64,000 nucleotides of DNA from Oceanobacillus massiliensis str. N'diop (GCF_000285495.1 NZ_HE610979.1:12295-76294), one strand, 5' to 3'; counted from the stretch's first letter, positions 35,618 to 45,129 are shown. Notes: generated by a model from the letters alone, not told the origin. Program-made: numbers and translations.

Positions 35618-36286
35618 TCAGTCCACTTCAAACTGATAGACGAGTTCGTAATTCTTTTCATTCAGTAATTCTGCGACATGTATGCGTACGCCATGGCCAA
35701 ATACAATTTCATCTTCAGTCATCGCTACTACCATCGCTTTTGTATTATTTTGTACATCCAGATAAATATCACCTACTGCAGGCTTCAATGTCTCATCATT
35801 CTCTGCAAGATAACTGATGGACTCATCCTGTATCTGCTGCTCTTCCGGAACGAGATTTTTATCGTAATAGGCGATCTCCTGACTAGCATCCTGCCTTCCC
35901 GGAACAAGGACGACATATTCATTATGCTTTACACCATTGTCACGTGTCGTAATCACATTTCCATCCTCAACACTTTCCACTTTTTCGATTTCATTTAATG
36001 AGTAGTGATCAAGAAAATCTGGAGCAGGCTTTACAATTAGAATATAATCTCCCGGCTGCGGCTTTGCATATTGGTCGATTGTATATCGCTTCCCGTAGAA
36101 AATAAACGTGTCATTATGTTTCGGTCTGTATAATTCAATTTCAGGGGCCTGGGTGAGGATCTGCTTCATATCCTTCAAGCGATACATATGGATAGATTTT
36201 TTAAACATTGGCTTTACCGAATATACTTTATGCAGTTCATTCTGATAAAACACAAATTGACCTTTTCTTACTTGATATAGCTTCAT
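35618..36286 (-). CDS. Hypothetical soluble protein
   Basis: 222 residues from the ATG at 36286 (AGGAGG upstream). No signal peptide or membrane span. The protein is made of short beta-like segments in a repeating style: GQFVFYQNELHKVYSV, DTFIFYGKRYTIDQY, GDYILIVKPAPDFLDHYSLNEIEKVE, GDIYLDVQNNTKAMVV. This suggests several small barrel units, perhaps for binding, but I do not recognise the family. Single gene with its own terminator. Confidence 0.75.
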   Translation of the reverse strand: MKLYQVRKGQFVFYQNELHKVYSVKPMFKKSIHMYRLKDMKQILTQAPEIELYRPKHNDTFIFYGKRYTIDQYAKPQPGDYILIVKPAPDFLDHYSLNEIEKVESVEDGNVITTRDNGVKHNEYVVLVPGRQDASQEIAYYDKNLVPEEQQIQDESISYLAENDETLKPAVGDIYLDVQNNTKAMVVAMTEDEIVFGHGVRIHVAELLNEKNYELVYQFEVD

Positions 36287-36391
36287 ATGATTCCTCCTAA
36301 TATAAATCCTTGTGTTCATTATAACTATTTTTATAAATAAATACAGTCCACGGTTATTTTCCCTTAATTCTTAGTTTTTTAAACATCATTT

Positions 36392-37444
36392 TTATCGTAC
36401 ATTTTTTTCCATATGGGCAAAAGGCAACTCGGTATCTACTTCACCATATATCCTAGGATATTCGATGTTCTCACCAAGAATCCACTTTGAAAAATTGATT
36501 TCGTTTGGCCTGCTGTCCCCTCCAAGTGCAAACCATGCCTTTAAATTCTTTGGAAAATAGGCAGAAGTGTGAATCGTTCCACCCCAGTTCTTATATTGCT
36601 TCGAAAAAATCCCTTTATCGGTATCATTAAGCATCTGAAAGGCCTTCTGAGCGTCCGTAGCAGCTGATTGTTGCGCTTGAATCGCATGCATGCGTTTATA
36701 GGAATCATCCAGATAATTACGGTTTTCCTGCTCTAATTCTTCAAAATGGTTGGTACAGATGTTTCCCTTTCTTACATGGGTGCCTCTCGCCGAACCTTCC
36801 ACAATAAAAGTTTCTTCTCTTTCATCCAATACTGCATAACTAAATGCATAGCGATGCGGAATACTTTGAAGCAATTGAATCGCTTCTTGCACATTCGCAC
36901 AGGTTTCCAGCACAATTCTGCTGATCATATTGCTGATGAATCCTTCCCCAGGTCTCTTTCGATTGGTAAAATTGTACCCCAGCACAAGCCCCTTCTCGTT
37001 CATACCGTCCAATCTTCCGGTGATTTGCTGTGTTGGACCCATGACTGCATAGCCTTCGTCACTTGGCTGATAAAGTGAAAAACGTCCTTCATATGTTTTA
37101 GGATGATAATCGTAATTGCGTATCATATAGTCTGAACCAGAATATATGGAACATCCGCTTCTTTTGTAATTAGTCCGGTAGCCGCCAAATTCCTGAAGTG
37201 TGTCATCCATGCTCCACTCCAAGGCATCCCTCAATCCAAGCAACTCATCCCATATGCCAGGTGCAAAATCCAACATTGCTTGTTTCACTTCTTCAACCTC
37301 GATTGTAAAGCGGGGTCTTCTTAATTTCCATTGTTTCTTCCTGTTTTCAATCGTGAAAGAATCTTTAAGCAACTTCCCTTGCATGAAGCCAAAATCATAA
37401 TGACTTCCCCGAAATTGAATAATATCACTATATATCTGCTGCAT
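36392..37444 (-). CDS. C45-family autoproteolytic acyltransferase/hydrolase
   Basis: 350 residues from the ATG at 37444 (GTGAGG upstream). Opens with SDIIQFRGSHYDFGFMQGKLL, the family start, then the N-terminal-nucleophile Cys in KRSGCSIY near residue 98 (self-cleavage at Gly-Cys), MIRNYDYHP, GRLDGMNEKGLVLGYNFTNRK, and ICTNHF. Related to penicillin acyltransferase and bile-salt-hydrolase-like enzymes; amide hydrolysis of an N-acyl compound is the likely chemistry, substrate unknown. Confidence 0.88.
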   Translation of the reverse strand: MQQIYSDIIQFRGSHYDFGFMQGKLLKDSFTIENRKKQWKLRRPRFTIEVEEVKQAMLDFAPGIWDELLGLRDALEWSMDDTLQEFGGYRTNYKRSGCSIYSGSDYMIRNYDYHPKTYEGRFSLYQPSDEGYAVMGPTQQITGRLDGMNEKGLVLGYNFTNRKRPGEGFISNMISRIVLETCANVQEAIQLLQSIPHRYAFSYAVLDEREETFIVEGSARGTHVRKGNICTNHFEELEQENRNYLDDSYKRMHAIQAQQSAATDAQKAFQMLNDTDKGIFSKQYKNWGGTIHTSAYFPKNLKAWFALGGDSRPNEINFSKWILGENIEYPRIYGEVDTELPFAHMEKNVR

Positions 37445-37586
37445 AACCTCACCCTTAATCACTCTGTCTGCCTTCAGTCTAAATGAAAAAGATTAAAAGT
37501 TAAACAAAAGTGTATAGTTTTTTGAAACCCTTTCCTTATCTGGACCGTATAACTAATTAGAAACTACTATAGGAGCTGTGAAAACC

Positions 37587-39305
37587 ATGACCGGTATTTT
37601 AACAACAACCATTCTTTCTTTACTTCTTTACTTTATGATTGCAGTATATTTTATAATTAGAAATAAGAAGCATCGCAACACTACGATTAAAGCTGTTGGA
37701 ATAATCACCTTAATTCTTTTTCTCGTTACCCTCATTATCGTCTATCTGATGATGCCGGCGATTACGATACCTAATATGACAACTGCCAATCTAATAATCG
37801 GATTTATCGGGGTGCTTGCACTGTATGGAATAACGATGAGCAAGCCGTTTACCAAAACAAGCAGGCAATTCGATATTGTCTCTGTCGGGATTGTTGCAGT
37901 GGCTGTGATTGCCATACCAGCGTTTTTTATTATGGGGATATTCGCTTTAAATGACACGTACGATTCGATTGCAAAACAGGAAATGGAAGAAGCAAAACCG
38001 CTCGATAAGGACTCAACACCGATTGTTGTCTCCCCGGAATCAGCAAGAAATAAGGTACAAAAGGCAATGAGTGTTGTCCCGAATACACAGTTTTATAACC
38101 TTGGAAAGCTACAGGTACAACAGGTTAATGATGATATTGTGTTTATTGCCCCTGTAGAATTCACTGATTTCTGGCGCTATTTCCGCGGAAAAGAAACAGA
38201 AGGCTACTTTATGATTTCTGCAACCGATATTAATGCACAGCCTGAATTCATCAGCAGCAAGATGAAATATACAAATTCAAGCTATTTTAACCATAACATT
38301 CAACGGACGATTTATAACGCATACCCAAATTATATTCAAAGCGGCGAAGCCCAAATTGAGGTTGATGAAGATGGAAAACCGTGGTACGTACAGACACTTT
38401 ATAAGCCAATCGGTCTAACGAATAAGCCTAATATGTCTAAATTGAATGTCGCTGTAGTTGATCCGCTAACTAGCAAAGTGACCCTTTATGATACAAAGGA
38501 TGCCCCTGAATTCATTGATGGTTCAATCAGTTCAGAGATAGCCTCTGACGAAAACGAGTATTTCGGTAAATACATTCACGGCTGGCTGAACTCTATTTTC
38601 GGCAAAAAAGATGTAAAAATCCCGAATGAGTCCGGCACAGAAAGCAATGTAACCCCAATCTTTGATGAAAATGGAGAAATGCATTATTTCACTGATATGT
38701 CTTCTCCAAAAGAAAACATTGACTCCGCTCTGGGATATACATTAGTAAATGCCCGTACCGGTGAACTTGTTTATTATAATGGTTCAAAAAATAATGGAAT
38801 CATGGATAGTAAAGGTGCAAGAGAAATCGTCAACAAAGAGTTCCCTGAGAAAAACTGGACCGGATCCATGCCTCTATTGTATAACATTGATGGGAATCCA
38901 ACCTGGGTAGTCAACGTCTTGGATCCAAACGGACTATTTAAGCATTATGCATATATCAAAGCAGCAGATTCAGACTTCGTCGTCTTTGGCGATACAGCAA
39001 GACAGACGCTCGATTCCTACCGTCTCGCACTGGCACAGAATCCAAGCAATGTCGAGTCCACTGGAGAAGGCGCTGATCTCGAAACCAGAACCGGCTCCAT
39101 TGAAAGAGTCGTCGTAACAAATCAAAATGAAGGACAATTAATCCAATTTCTACTAGCAGATGATCAAACAATCTACACCCTAACTTCTGCCAAAGCACCT
39201 GTTGCAGTCTTCCTGCAGCAAGGTGATCAAGTCCAATTGGAAGCAAACCTACTGGATAATGGAACCGCCATCGTCGAAAGTATTGAAATTGAAGGCTTAA
39301 ATTAA
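37587..39305 (+). CDS. Membrane-anchored hypothetical protein with large exterior domain
   Basis: 572 residues from the ATG at 37587 (AGGAG eleven bases upstream; the in-frame GTG at 37578 is too close to that site). Four N-terminal spans (ILSLLLYFMIAVYFII, GIITLILFLVTLIIVYLMM, LIIGFIGVLALYGI, VGIVAVAVIAIPAFFIMGIFAL), then about 440 exterior residues. These include a PepSY-like stretch YTLVNARTGELVYYNG and a C-terminal barrel-like end TGSIERVVVTNQNEGQLIQFLLAD. Not recognised; membrane or wall function is a guess. Confidence 0.78.
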   Translation: MTGILTTTILSLLLYFMIAVYFIIRNKKHRNTTIKAVGIITLILFLVTLIIVYLMMPAITIPNMTTANLIIGFIGVLALYGITMSKPFTKTSRQFDIVSVGIVAVAVIAIPAFFIMGIFALNDTYDSIAKQEMEEAKPLDKDSTPIVVSPESARNKVQKAMSVVPNTQFYNLGKLQVQQVNDDIVFIAPVEFTDFWRYFRGKETEGYFMISATDINAQPEFISSKMKYTNSSYFNHNIQRTIYNAYPNYIQSGEAQIEVDEDGKPWYVQTLYKPIGLTNKPNMSKLNVAVVDPLTSKVTLYDTKDAPEFIDGSISSEIASDENEYFGKYIHGWLNSIFGKKDVKIPNESGTESNVTPIFDENGEMHYFTDMSSPKENIDSALGYTLVNARTGELVYYNGSKNNGIMDSKGAREIVNKEFPEKNWTGSMPLLYNIDGNPTWVVNVLDPNGLFKHYAYIKAADSDFVVFGDTARQTLDSYRLALAQNPSNVESTGEGADLETRTGSIERVVVTNQNEGQLIQFLLADDQTIYTLTSAKAPVAVFLQQGDQVQLEANLLDNGTAIVESIEIEGLN

Positions 39306-39310
39306 ACTAA

Positions 39311-39353
39311 AGAGTGGAGGATACCACTAAAAGGCATCCTCCACTCTATTTTT
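39311..39353 (+). terminator. Terminator after the 572-residue membrane protein gene
   Basis: AGAGTGGAGGAT (39311-39322) and its exact complement (39336-39347), then ATTTTT. Confidence 0.9.
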
Positions 39354-39389
39354 GTGCACTGTTGTATATGACAAGACACTGCCTTTAGC

Positions 39390-39645
39390 CAAGAGAGGCG
39401 GGAGCGCTACCGGCCTTGTGGGGCTGGGGCGGGGCGTGGAGGGGGCGGGAGCGCTACGGCCTTGTGGGGCGTGGGCGGGGCGTGGAGAGGGAGGGAGCGC
39501 TACGGCCTTGTGGGGCGTGCGGCGTGGGGCGTGTTGCGCTGCCAAGTGTTGCGCAGTGCGGATCGCGGATCGTGGAGGAGCAGGGAGCGCAACCGGCCTT
39601 GTGGGGCGTGGGGCGCTGTGGGCTAGCGGGGATAGGCGGATTAGC
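39390..39645. repeat. GC-rich direct repeats, 46-47-bp unit
   Basis: GGGAGCGC(T/A)ACCGGCCTTG-like units begin at 39400, 39447, 39493 and 39583 (spacing 47, 46, 90). G+C is far above the flanking genes. First part of a composite minisatellite. Confidence 0.85.
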
Positions 39646-39655
39646 AGTGGGCTGT

Positions 39656-40630
39656 AATTGTGAACTTCAGCATTTTTCTTGTGAACTTCAGCCTTTCTCT
39701 TGTGAACATCGGCATTTTCGTTGTGAACATCAACTTTTTTGCTCCAAACATCAGCATTTTCACTCACAAGGCCTCCACACCGGCTTTTCTCTCCTGCTAA
39801 AAGCCCCGCTAGTGCGAGGCTGGTGGTCGGGCTCATGCATTCCGGCTGGGCCCTAGCTCTAATTCTATTTGGTGCCGCTCGTTTGACGGGGGCTCTTGCG
39901 CTGGATGGTGCTGCCGGCATGGCCGGTACTCTGTAATTGTGAACTTCAGCATTTTTCTTGTGAACATCAGCCTTTTCGTTGTGAACATCAGCATTTCTCT
40001 TGTGAACATCAGCTTTTTTGCTCCAAACATCAGCATTTTCACTCACGAGGCCTCCAAATCGCCTTTTTTCCCCTGCTGAAAAGCCCCGCTAGCGCGAGGC
40101 TGGTGGTCGGGCTCATGCATTCCGGCTGGGCCCTAGCTCTAATTCTATTTGGTACCGCTTGCTCGGCTGGGGCTCTTGCGCTGGATGGTGCTGCCGGCAC
40201 GACAGGAACTTTGTAATTGTGAACTTCAGCATTTTTCTTGTGAACATCAGCTTTTTTGCTCCAAACATCAGCATTTTCACTCACAAGGCCTCCAAACCGG
40301 CTTTTCTTTCCTGCTGAAAAGCCCCGCTAGTGCGAGGCTGGTGGTCGGGCTCATGCATTCCGACTGGGCCCTAGCTCTAATTCTATTTGGTGCCGCTCGT
40401 TTGACGGGGGCTCTTGCGCTGGGCGGTGCTGCCGGCACGGCCGGTACTCTGTAATTGTGAACTTCAGCATTTTTCTTGTGAACTTCAGCACTTCTGCGTC
40501 AAACTCAGCATTTTCGCGCCAAACTTCAGCATTTCTCTCGTGAACTTCAGCATTTCTGCGCCAAACTTCAGCATTTTCACTCCAAGCATCAGCATCCACC
40601 CTCACAGATCCACACATTCCGGCCCCGGCC
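39656..40630. repeat. Composite minisatellite: 21-bp units nested in 280/238-bp supraunits
   Basis: Units of the type TGAACATCAGCATTTTTC, 21 bp apart, begin at 39660, 39681, 39702, 39723 and 39744. A second block begins at 39939, 39960, 39981, 40002 and 40023; a third at 40219, 40240 and 40261; a fourth runs from 40457 to about 40600 with seven degenerate units. Each of the first three blocks is followed by the same ~175-bp GC-rich stretch (GGCCTCC... to ...GGCCGGTACTCTGT). Supraunit starts are 39656, 39935, 40215 and 40453, giving lengths 279, 280 and 238. The shortfall of 42 equals two 21-bp units. The minus strand has open frames with a seven-residue repeat (NADVHKK type) but no ribosome sites, so coding is doubtful. 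Confidence 0.92.
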
Positions 40631-40668
40631 AATCCGTTCCCAGACAAGCCACAATTGAAACAATTCAC

Positions 40669-42546
40669 CTATCTATTTTCCATTTCCTCTACAAGGAGAG
40701 AAAGTTCTTCCCATCTTTCCATCTTTGCTTCCAGTTCTGCTTCAGCTTCCTGTTGTTTGGCAAAAAGTTTTTGCACTTGTTCGGAGTCGCTGCCGGCGTC
40801 TATGATCCCTTGCTGCAGCTCCTCTACTTTTCCTTCAAGTTCCATGATCTTGTCTTCAATTGTTTCCCATTCCCGCTGATCATTATAGGAAAGCTTTTTC
40901 TTTGGTTGTTTAGGTCTTTCGCTAACTTTTTCGAGTTTAGGCTGTGGTCGTTCGTTCTGTTTTCGCTCCTCGAGATAGTCGCTGTAATTTCCATAGAAAA
41001 GCTCCGTTCTCCCTTCACCTTTGAAAACCAGCAGACGCTCGGTTACCCGGTCTAAAAAGTATCTGTCGTGGGATACGGTTATAACAACTCCCGGAAAATG
41101 ATCCAGATAATCTTCTAAGACACTTAATGTCTGAGTATCCAAGTCATTTGTCGGTTCATCGAGGAAGAGCACGTTCGGTTCTGTCATTAGAACTTTAAGT
41201 AAATACAGTCTGCGCTTTTCCCCACCGGAAAGCTTGCCAATATAGGTCCACTGCTGGGAACGGGAAAAGAGAAAGCGCTCAAGCATTTGTTCAGCAGTTA
41301 TTACTTGTCCGTCTTTTGTGTGAATAACCTCTGCTATCTCCTTGATATAGTCAATAATGCGCACGCTTGCATCCAATTCCTCGTCACCCTGTGTGTAATA
41401 GCCGATTTTGACAGTTTCCCCTATTTCGATTTCTCCTGCGTCAGGCTGAATGCGGGTAGCCATTATATTTAATAATGTTGTTTTTCCGGAACCATTTGCA
41501 CCAATGATACCCAGACGCTCCCCAGGCACGATTAAATGGCTGAAATCACGGAGAAGCACTTTGCCGTCATAGGATTTCTCAATTTCTTTAAGTTCAATAA
41601 CCTTCTTACCTAATCTGGTCGAACCAACTTGGAATTCCAGGTCATCCTTCTTTGTATCAAAGGTTTCCTTTTTCAAGTCTTCTACACGTTCAATTCTTGC
41701 CTTTTGCTTAGTTGATCTTGCTTTTGCACCGCGGCGAAGCCAGGCCAATTCACGTTTTAATGTATTCCTGTGTTTTTGCTCACTGCTGATTTCAAGTGCT
41801 TCGCGTTCTGCCTTTTTCTCCAGAAAGATCTCATAATTTCCTTCATAACTGTAGAGATTGCCTTTATCAAGCTCATAGATTCTGTTTGTTACCCGATTTA
41901 AAAAGTATCTATCGTGTGTTACGAGCAACAAGGAACCTTTGTAGGTCTGCAAATATTTTTCCAGCCATTCGACCGTTTCATTGTCAAGATGATTTGTCGG
42001 CTCATCGAGAATCAGTAAATCAGCAGGCTGGATGAGTGCTTTTGCAATTGCCACACGCTTTTGCTGTCCGCCTGACAGTTCGGTAATCTTTTTCCCGAAA
42101 TCGGTAATTCCAAGCTTCGTCAATACGGTTTTAGCTGCAGTATTTGCTTCCCAAGCCTCTTCTTCGTCCATTTTCTGTTGTAATTGGATAAGCCGTTCCT
42201 GATTTCCCCGGTTGTCGGCATTCTCCTGCAGTTTCAATAGTGCTGCTTCATAAGAACGCATTAACTTCATGATGGAAGCCTCGCCAAAATAAATCTGCTC
42301 CATAACGGTCAAATCGGGATCTAAAACAGGCTCCTGTGCCAAATATTCTATTTGATAGTCTTTTGGATGCTTAATGCTTCCCTTTTCAGGCGGTTCCAAG
42401 CCTGCTATAACTTTTAAGAAACTTGATTTACCAGTACCATTAACACCTATCAATCCAATTCTTTCCTGATTTGCAATTGTACAAGTAATATCGTTAAAAA
42501 GTATCTTTTCGCCATAGGATTTATGTAAATTTTCAATTGTAAGCAT
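40669..42546 (-). CDS. ABC-F family ATPase, YfmR/Uup-like
   Basis: 625 residues from the ATG at 42546. Two ABC domains with no membrane segment: Walker A GVNGTGKSS and GANGSGKTT, signatures LSGGQQKR and LSGGEKRR, Walker B LLILDEPTNHLD and VLFLDEPTNDLD. Inter-domain linker (KHRNTLKRELAWLRRGAKARSTKQKARIERV) and a C-terminal coiled coil (EDKIMELEGKVEELQQGI...AKQQEAEAELEAKMERWEEL) as in YfmR and Uup. Ribosome-associated; YfmR helps resolve stalled translation in B. subtilis. Its stop codon abuts the minisatellite, and no terminator is visible. Confidence 0.92.
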   Translation of the reverse strand: MLTIENLHKSYGEKILFNDITCTIANQERIGLIGVNGTGKSSFLKVIAGLEPPEKGSIKHPKDYQIEYLAQEPVLDPDLTVMEQIYFGEASIMKLMRSYEAALLKLQENADNRGNQERLIQLQQKMDEEEAWEANTAAKTVLTKLGITDFGKKITELSGGQQKRVAIAKALIQPADLLILDEPTNHLDNETVEWLEKYLQTYKGSLLLVTHDRYFLNRVTNRIYELDKGNLYSYEGNYEIFLEKKAEREALEISSEQKHRNTLKRELAWLRRGAKARSTKQKARIERVEDLKKETFDTKKDDLEFQVGSTRLGKKVIELKEIEKSYDGKVLLRDFSHLIVPGERLGIIGANGSGKTTLLNIMATRIQPDAGEIEIGETVKIGYYTQGDEELDASVRIIDYIKEIAEVIHTKDGQVITAEQMLERFLFSRSQQWTYIGKLSGGEKRRLYLLKVLMTEPNVLFLDEPTNDLDTQTLSVLEDYLDHFPGVVITVSHDRYFLDRVTERLLVFKGEGRTELFYGNYSDYLEERKQNERPQPKLEKVSERPKQPKKKLSYNDQREWETIEDKIMELEGKVEELQQGIIDAGSDSEQVQKLFAKQQEAEAELEAKMERWEELSLLVEEMENR

Positions 42547-42579
42547 AGTTAAACCTTCCTCGCGTTGCATAAGTAGCGA

Positions 42580-42762
42580 TCAATTATTCTTCCCGGTCCG
42601 ATTCCTAATAAATGTTTTAATCATAATTACAATTAAAAATAGCAGCCAGGATGTCACAAGATAAAAAATGATTTTACTTGTGTTATTCATTTCTTCAAAA
42701 AACGTGGCCATTCCCGCCCAGACTATTGCCACGATGCCAAGTTGTGCTATGAGTAATTTGAT
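42580..42762 (-). CDS. Small two-span membrane protein with a rare ATC/ATT start
   Basis: 60 residues beginning (I/M)KLLIAQLGIVAIVWAG and containing a second hydrophobic span IIFYLVTSWLLFLIVIMI, ending RNRTGKNN. A perfect GGAGGAG precedes it. The only codons at proper spacing are ATT (42768) or ATC (42762), both rare initiators; the first ATG is 18 codons in, after the first span. The frame is open, codon use is normal, and it ends just upstream of the ABC-F gene on the same strand. Non-canonical initiation is inferred; a mutated start (pseudogene) is the alternative. Confidence 0.55.
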   Translation of the reverse strand: MKLLIAQLGIVAIVWAGMATFFEEMNNTSKIIFYLVTSWLLFLIVIMIKTFIRNRTGKNN

Positions 42763-42835
42763 GGTAATCTCCTCCGGTTCGTTTAAAATCCCCTAACTAG
42801 TAGTTTAGCTTAACAGGAAGGATATTTCTAGATTA

Positions 42836-42870
42836 AAAGTCGGGAGCGGTAAAGTACCTCTCCCGACTTT
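42836..42870 (-). terminator. Terminator of the rib operon
   Basis: AAAGTCGGGAG and CTCCCGACTTT with a 13-nt loop; TTTTAAT follows on the minus strand. Confidence 0.85.
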
Positions 42871-42882
42871 ATTCATGCTGGA

Positions 42883-43350
42883 TCAATCCAGCATTGTTAT
42901 CACATTCGCCATTTCTATCGCTGTAACTGCTGCTTCTGCGCCTTTATTGCCTGCCTTCGTACCTGCACGTTCGATGGCCTGTTCAATGGTTTCCGTTGTC
43001 AGAATACCGAAAATGACCGGTTTGCCCGTTTGGATAGCAGCATTGGAAACCCCTTTTGCAGCTTCATTGCAAACATAGTCAAAATGTGGTGTTGAGCCAC
43101 GAATGACGGTTCCCAACGTAATCACCGCATCATATTTATCACTCTTTGCCATCTTGTGGGCAATTAACGGCAGTTCAAATGCACCGGGTACCCAGACAGT
43201 GTCAATCATCTCTTCTGCAACACCATGCCTTTTCAACGTGTCAGATGCCCCATCGAGTAATTTACTTGTGATAAATTCGTTGAACCTCGCTACAACTATC
43301 CCAATCCTTAAATCTGTACCAACTAGATTTCCTGTATATATATTTCCCAT
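42883..43350 (-). CDS. ribH: 6,7-Dimethyl-8-ribityllumazine synthase
   Basis: 155 residues from the ATG at 43350 (AAGGGG nine bases upstream). Family motifs: [84 protein letters not shown]. Forms the lumazine precursor of riboflavin from the RibB product and the pyrimidine from RibD. Last gene of the operon, 18 bases after ribB. Confidence 0.97.
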   Translation of the reverse strand: MGNIYTGNLVGTDLRIGIVVARFNEFITSKLLDGASDTLKRHGVAEEMIDTVWVPGAFELPLIAHKMAKSDKYDAVITLGTVIRGSTPHFDYVCNEAAKGVSNAAIQTGKPVIFGILTTETIEQAIERAGTKAGNKGAEAAVTAIEMANVITMLD

Positions 43351-43368
43351 ATATTCCATCCCCTTTTT

Positions 43369-43989
43369 CTATTGAAGTATTAGTTTCTCCTGTTTTTTCC
43401 GATAAGTAATTAAATCTGCGATGGTTATTATTTTCAAGTCAAACTTCTCTGCTATGTTTTCCAAATCCCGCTTGCGGGCCATCGTTCCATCTTCGTTAAT
43501 AATTTCGCAAATCACCCCGGCAGGAAACCCATTGCTCAGGACTGCCAAATCTACAGCGGCCTCAGTATGTCCGGGACGCTCCAGGACACCACCAGCTTTT
43601 GCTATCAGCGGGAATACATGCCCCGGCCTTTTAAAATCGTCAATTGCCACTTTCGGATTAGTCAATTCAAGTATTGTCTTTGATCTTTCTGCAGCACTGA
43701 TCCCTGTTGTTGTGTCTCGATGATCAATCGATACAGTAAAAGCTGTTCCCAAAGGGTCTGTACTTTTTTCAGTCATCAGTGGAAGACCAATCTTTTTGGC
43801 AAGATCTGCCTTTATTGGCGTACAGACTAACCCTTTTCCATGTGTAATCATAAAGTTGATCACTTCAGGTGTTGCCCTTTCCGAAAGTGCAATAAAGTCT
43901 CCTTCATTTTCTCTATTTTCGTCATCCATAACGATAATGGGTTTTCCAGTTTTTAAATCTTCTATAGCCTGTTCAATAGTATGAACCAT
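43369..43989 (-). CDS. ribB: 3,4-Dihydroxy-2-butanone 4-phosphate synthase, monofunctional
   Basis: 206 residues: [13 protein letters not shown] (acidic metal loop), [76 protein letters not shown]. In most Bacillaceae this domain is the first half of the bifunctional RibBA (about 400 residues). Here the protein stops right at the usual linker ([14 protein letters not shown]) and the GTP cyclohydrolase II half is absent from the operon. The stop lies 18 bases before ribH, so this looks like a clean deletion or a native short form. Confidence 0.94.
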   Translation of the reverse strand: MVHTIEQAIEDLKTGKPIIVMDDENRENEGDFIALSERATPEVINFMITHGKGLVCTPIKADLAKKIGLPLMTEKSTDPLGTAFTVSIDHRDTTTGISAAERSKTILELTNPKVAIDDFKRPGHVFPLIAKAGGVLERPGHTEAAVDLAVLSNGFPAGVICEIINEDGTMARKRDLENIAEKFDLKIITIADLITYRKKQEKLILQ

Positions 43990-44008
43990 CTAATCACTCC
44001 TTTTCGAT

Positions 44009-44659
44009 TTACATGAAACCTGCTGTCCTCAGTAAGTCCTCATTGACGCCTTCCTGATCTGCTTCATTTGGAATCTGAAGCATATGCTTCACATGCTTAG
44101 CAAGCAGATCACATTCAATATTGACGATATCGCCCTTTCCTTTTTCACCTAATACCGTTTCATAAACGGTGTGGGGAATCAATGAAATCGTAAAAACATT
44201 GCCGCTGACACCAAACACAGTCAGACTTATGCCATCAACTGTAATGGATCCCTTATACATTAAAAATCCTGCTAATGCTTCTTTAATCTCAATATCATAA
44301 TAAATCGCGTTTTCCTTCTTCCGCTTATCGATAATACTTCCTGTTCCATCAACATGTCCGGAAACAAAATGGCCTCCAAATCTGCCATTCGCCATCATCG
44401 CTCGCTCCAGATTCACTTTTGCGCCTGGTTTCAGTGCTTGCAATGACGTAGATCTGATTGTTTCGGGCATTGCATCGACTTCAAAACTTTTCAAAGACAT
44501 CTGTTTTACGGTCAAACAAATCCCATTGACCGCGACACTATCACCGATGTTGACGTCTTTTATTACTTCTTTGGATCCAATCGTTAATGATACTGCCTGT
44601 TCAGATACTTTTTTTATTTTTTCCACTGTCCCCATCTCTTCAATAATTCCTGTAAACAT
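44009..44659 (-). CDS. ribE: Riboflavin synthase alpha chain
   Basis: 216 residues from the ATG at 44659 (GGAGGAGGAAGG upstream). Two similar lumazine-binding barrels: MFTGIIEEMGTV...GDSVAVNGICLTVKQ and HFVSGHVDGTGSIIDK...GSITVDGISLTVFGV. Dismutates lumazine to riboflavin. First gene of the operon, downstream of the FMN riboswitch and its terminator. Order ribE-ribB-ribH; ribD is missing. Confidence 0.97.
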   Translation of the reverse strand: MFTGIIEEMGTVEKIKKVSEQAVSLTIGSKEVIKDVNIGDSVAVNGICLTVKQMSLKSFEVDAMPETIRSTSLQALKPGAKVNLERAMMANGRFGGHFVSGHVDGTGSIIDKRKKENAIYYDIEIKEALAGFLMYKGSITVDGISLTVFGVSGNVFTISLIPHTVYETVLGEKGKGDIVNIECDLLAKHVKHMLQIPNEADQEGVNEDLLRTAGFM

Positions 44660-44696
44660 CAGCCTTCCTCCTCCACACCAATTTGCCTCCGACATA

Positions 44697-44728
44697 GAAA
44701 AAAGCCTCTGAATGATCTTCAGAGGCTT
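44697..44728 (-). terminator. Riboswitch expression-platform terminator
   Basis: AAGCCTCTGAA pairs with TTCAGAGGCTT (5-nt loop), followed on the minus strand by TTTTTT. It sits between the FMN aptamer and ribE, so it is the probable FMN-induced terminator. Confidence 0.88.
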
Positions 44729-44831
44729 AAAGTTAGAATTTTAATTACACGCACCGTGAATAAATAGCATTCCAGTATTTGCACATAAATGCACAAAATG
44801 GAACAGCTATTAAAGATGCATGTCCAAAATT

Positions 44832-44974
44832 CCTTCTCTCATCCAGACTTTAACTGTCGGCTCTGGAGTCACACCAGATCCACCGTTTGGTTGTTGAAAC
44901 CGCACGGGTCACGGACTTAGAAGCTAATGCTTCATCACCGCCGATTGGGAATTCCACCCTACCCCGAAGGAATA
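44832..44974 (-). promoter_or_regulatory. FMN riboswitch (RFN element)
   Basis: The minus strand shows the conserved RFN landmarks in order: TTCGGGGTAGGGTG, AATTCCC, CGGCGGTGATGAAGC, CCGTGACCCGTG, CGGTGGATCTGGTG, AGCCGACAGT, AGTCTGGATGAGAGAAGG. A TATACT box (45000-44995) upstream may be the promoter. FMN binding would lower rib operon expression. Confidence 0.97.
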
Positions 44975-45129
44975 AAACGTATGAAATTTTTTATAGTATA
45001 ACACTTAATGAGGATGAAATCCAATTAAGGATATTATACCGCCCATCCAATATACAAGATATATCTGCCGCTTCCCCCAATCGTGCGTCCGCACTGTCCC
45101 AGCTTTCTCGATGCCTCTTTGTTTTCATT

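Noticed and set aside
39656-40600. CRISPR array
   Set aside because: Units are contiguous 21-bp tandem copies with no unique spacers and no cas genes.
39327-40668. Minus-strand frames with heptapeptide repeats and plus-strand frames of 100-146 codons in the minisatellite
   Set aside because: No ribosome sites. The frames exist because 21 is a multiple of three; length and stops follow the repeat units, not gene structure.
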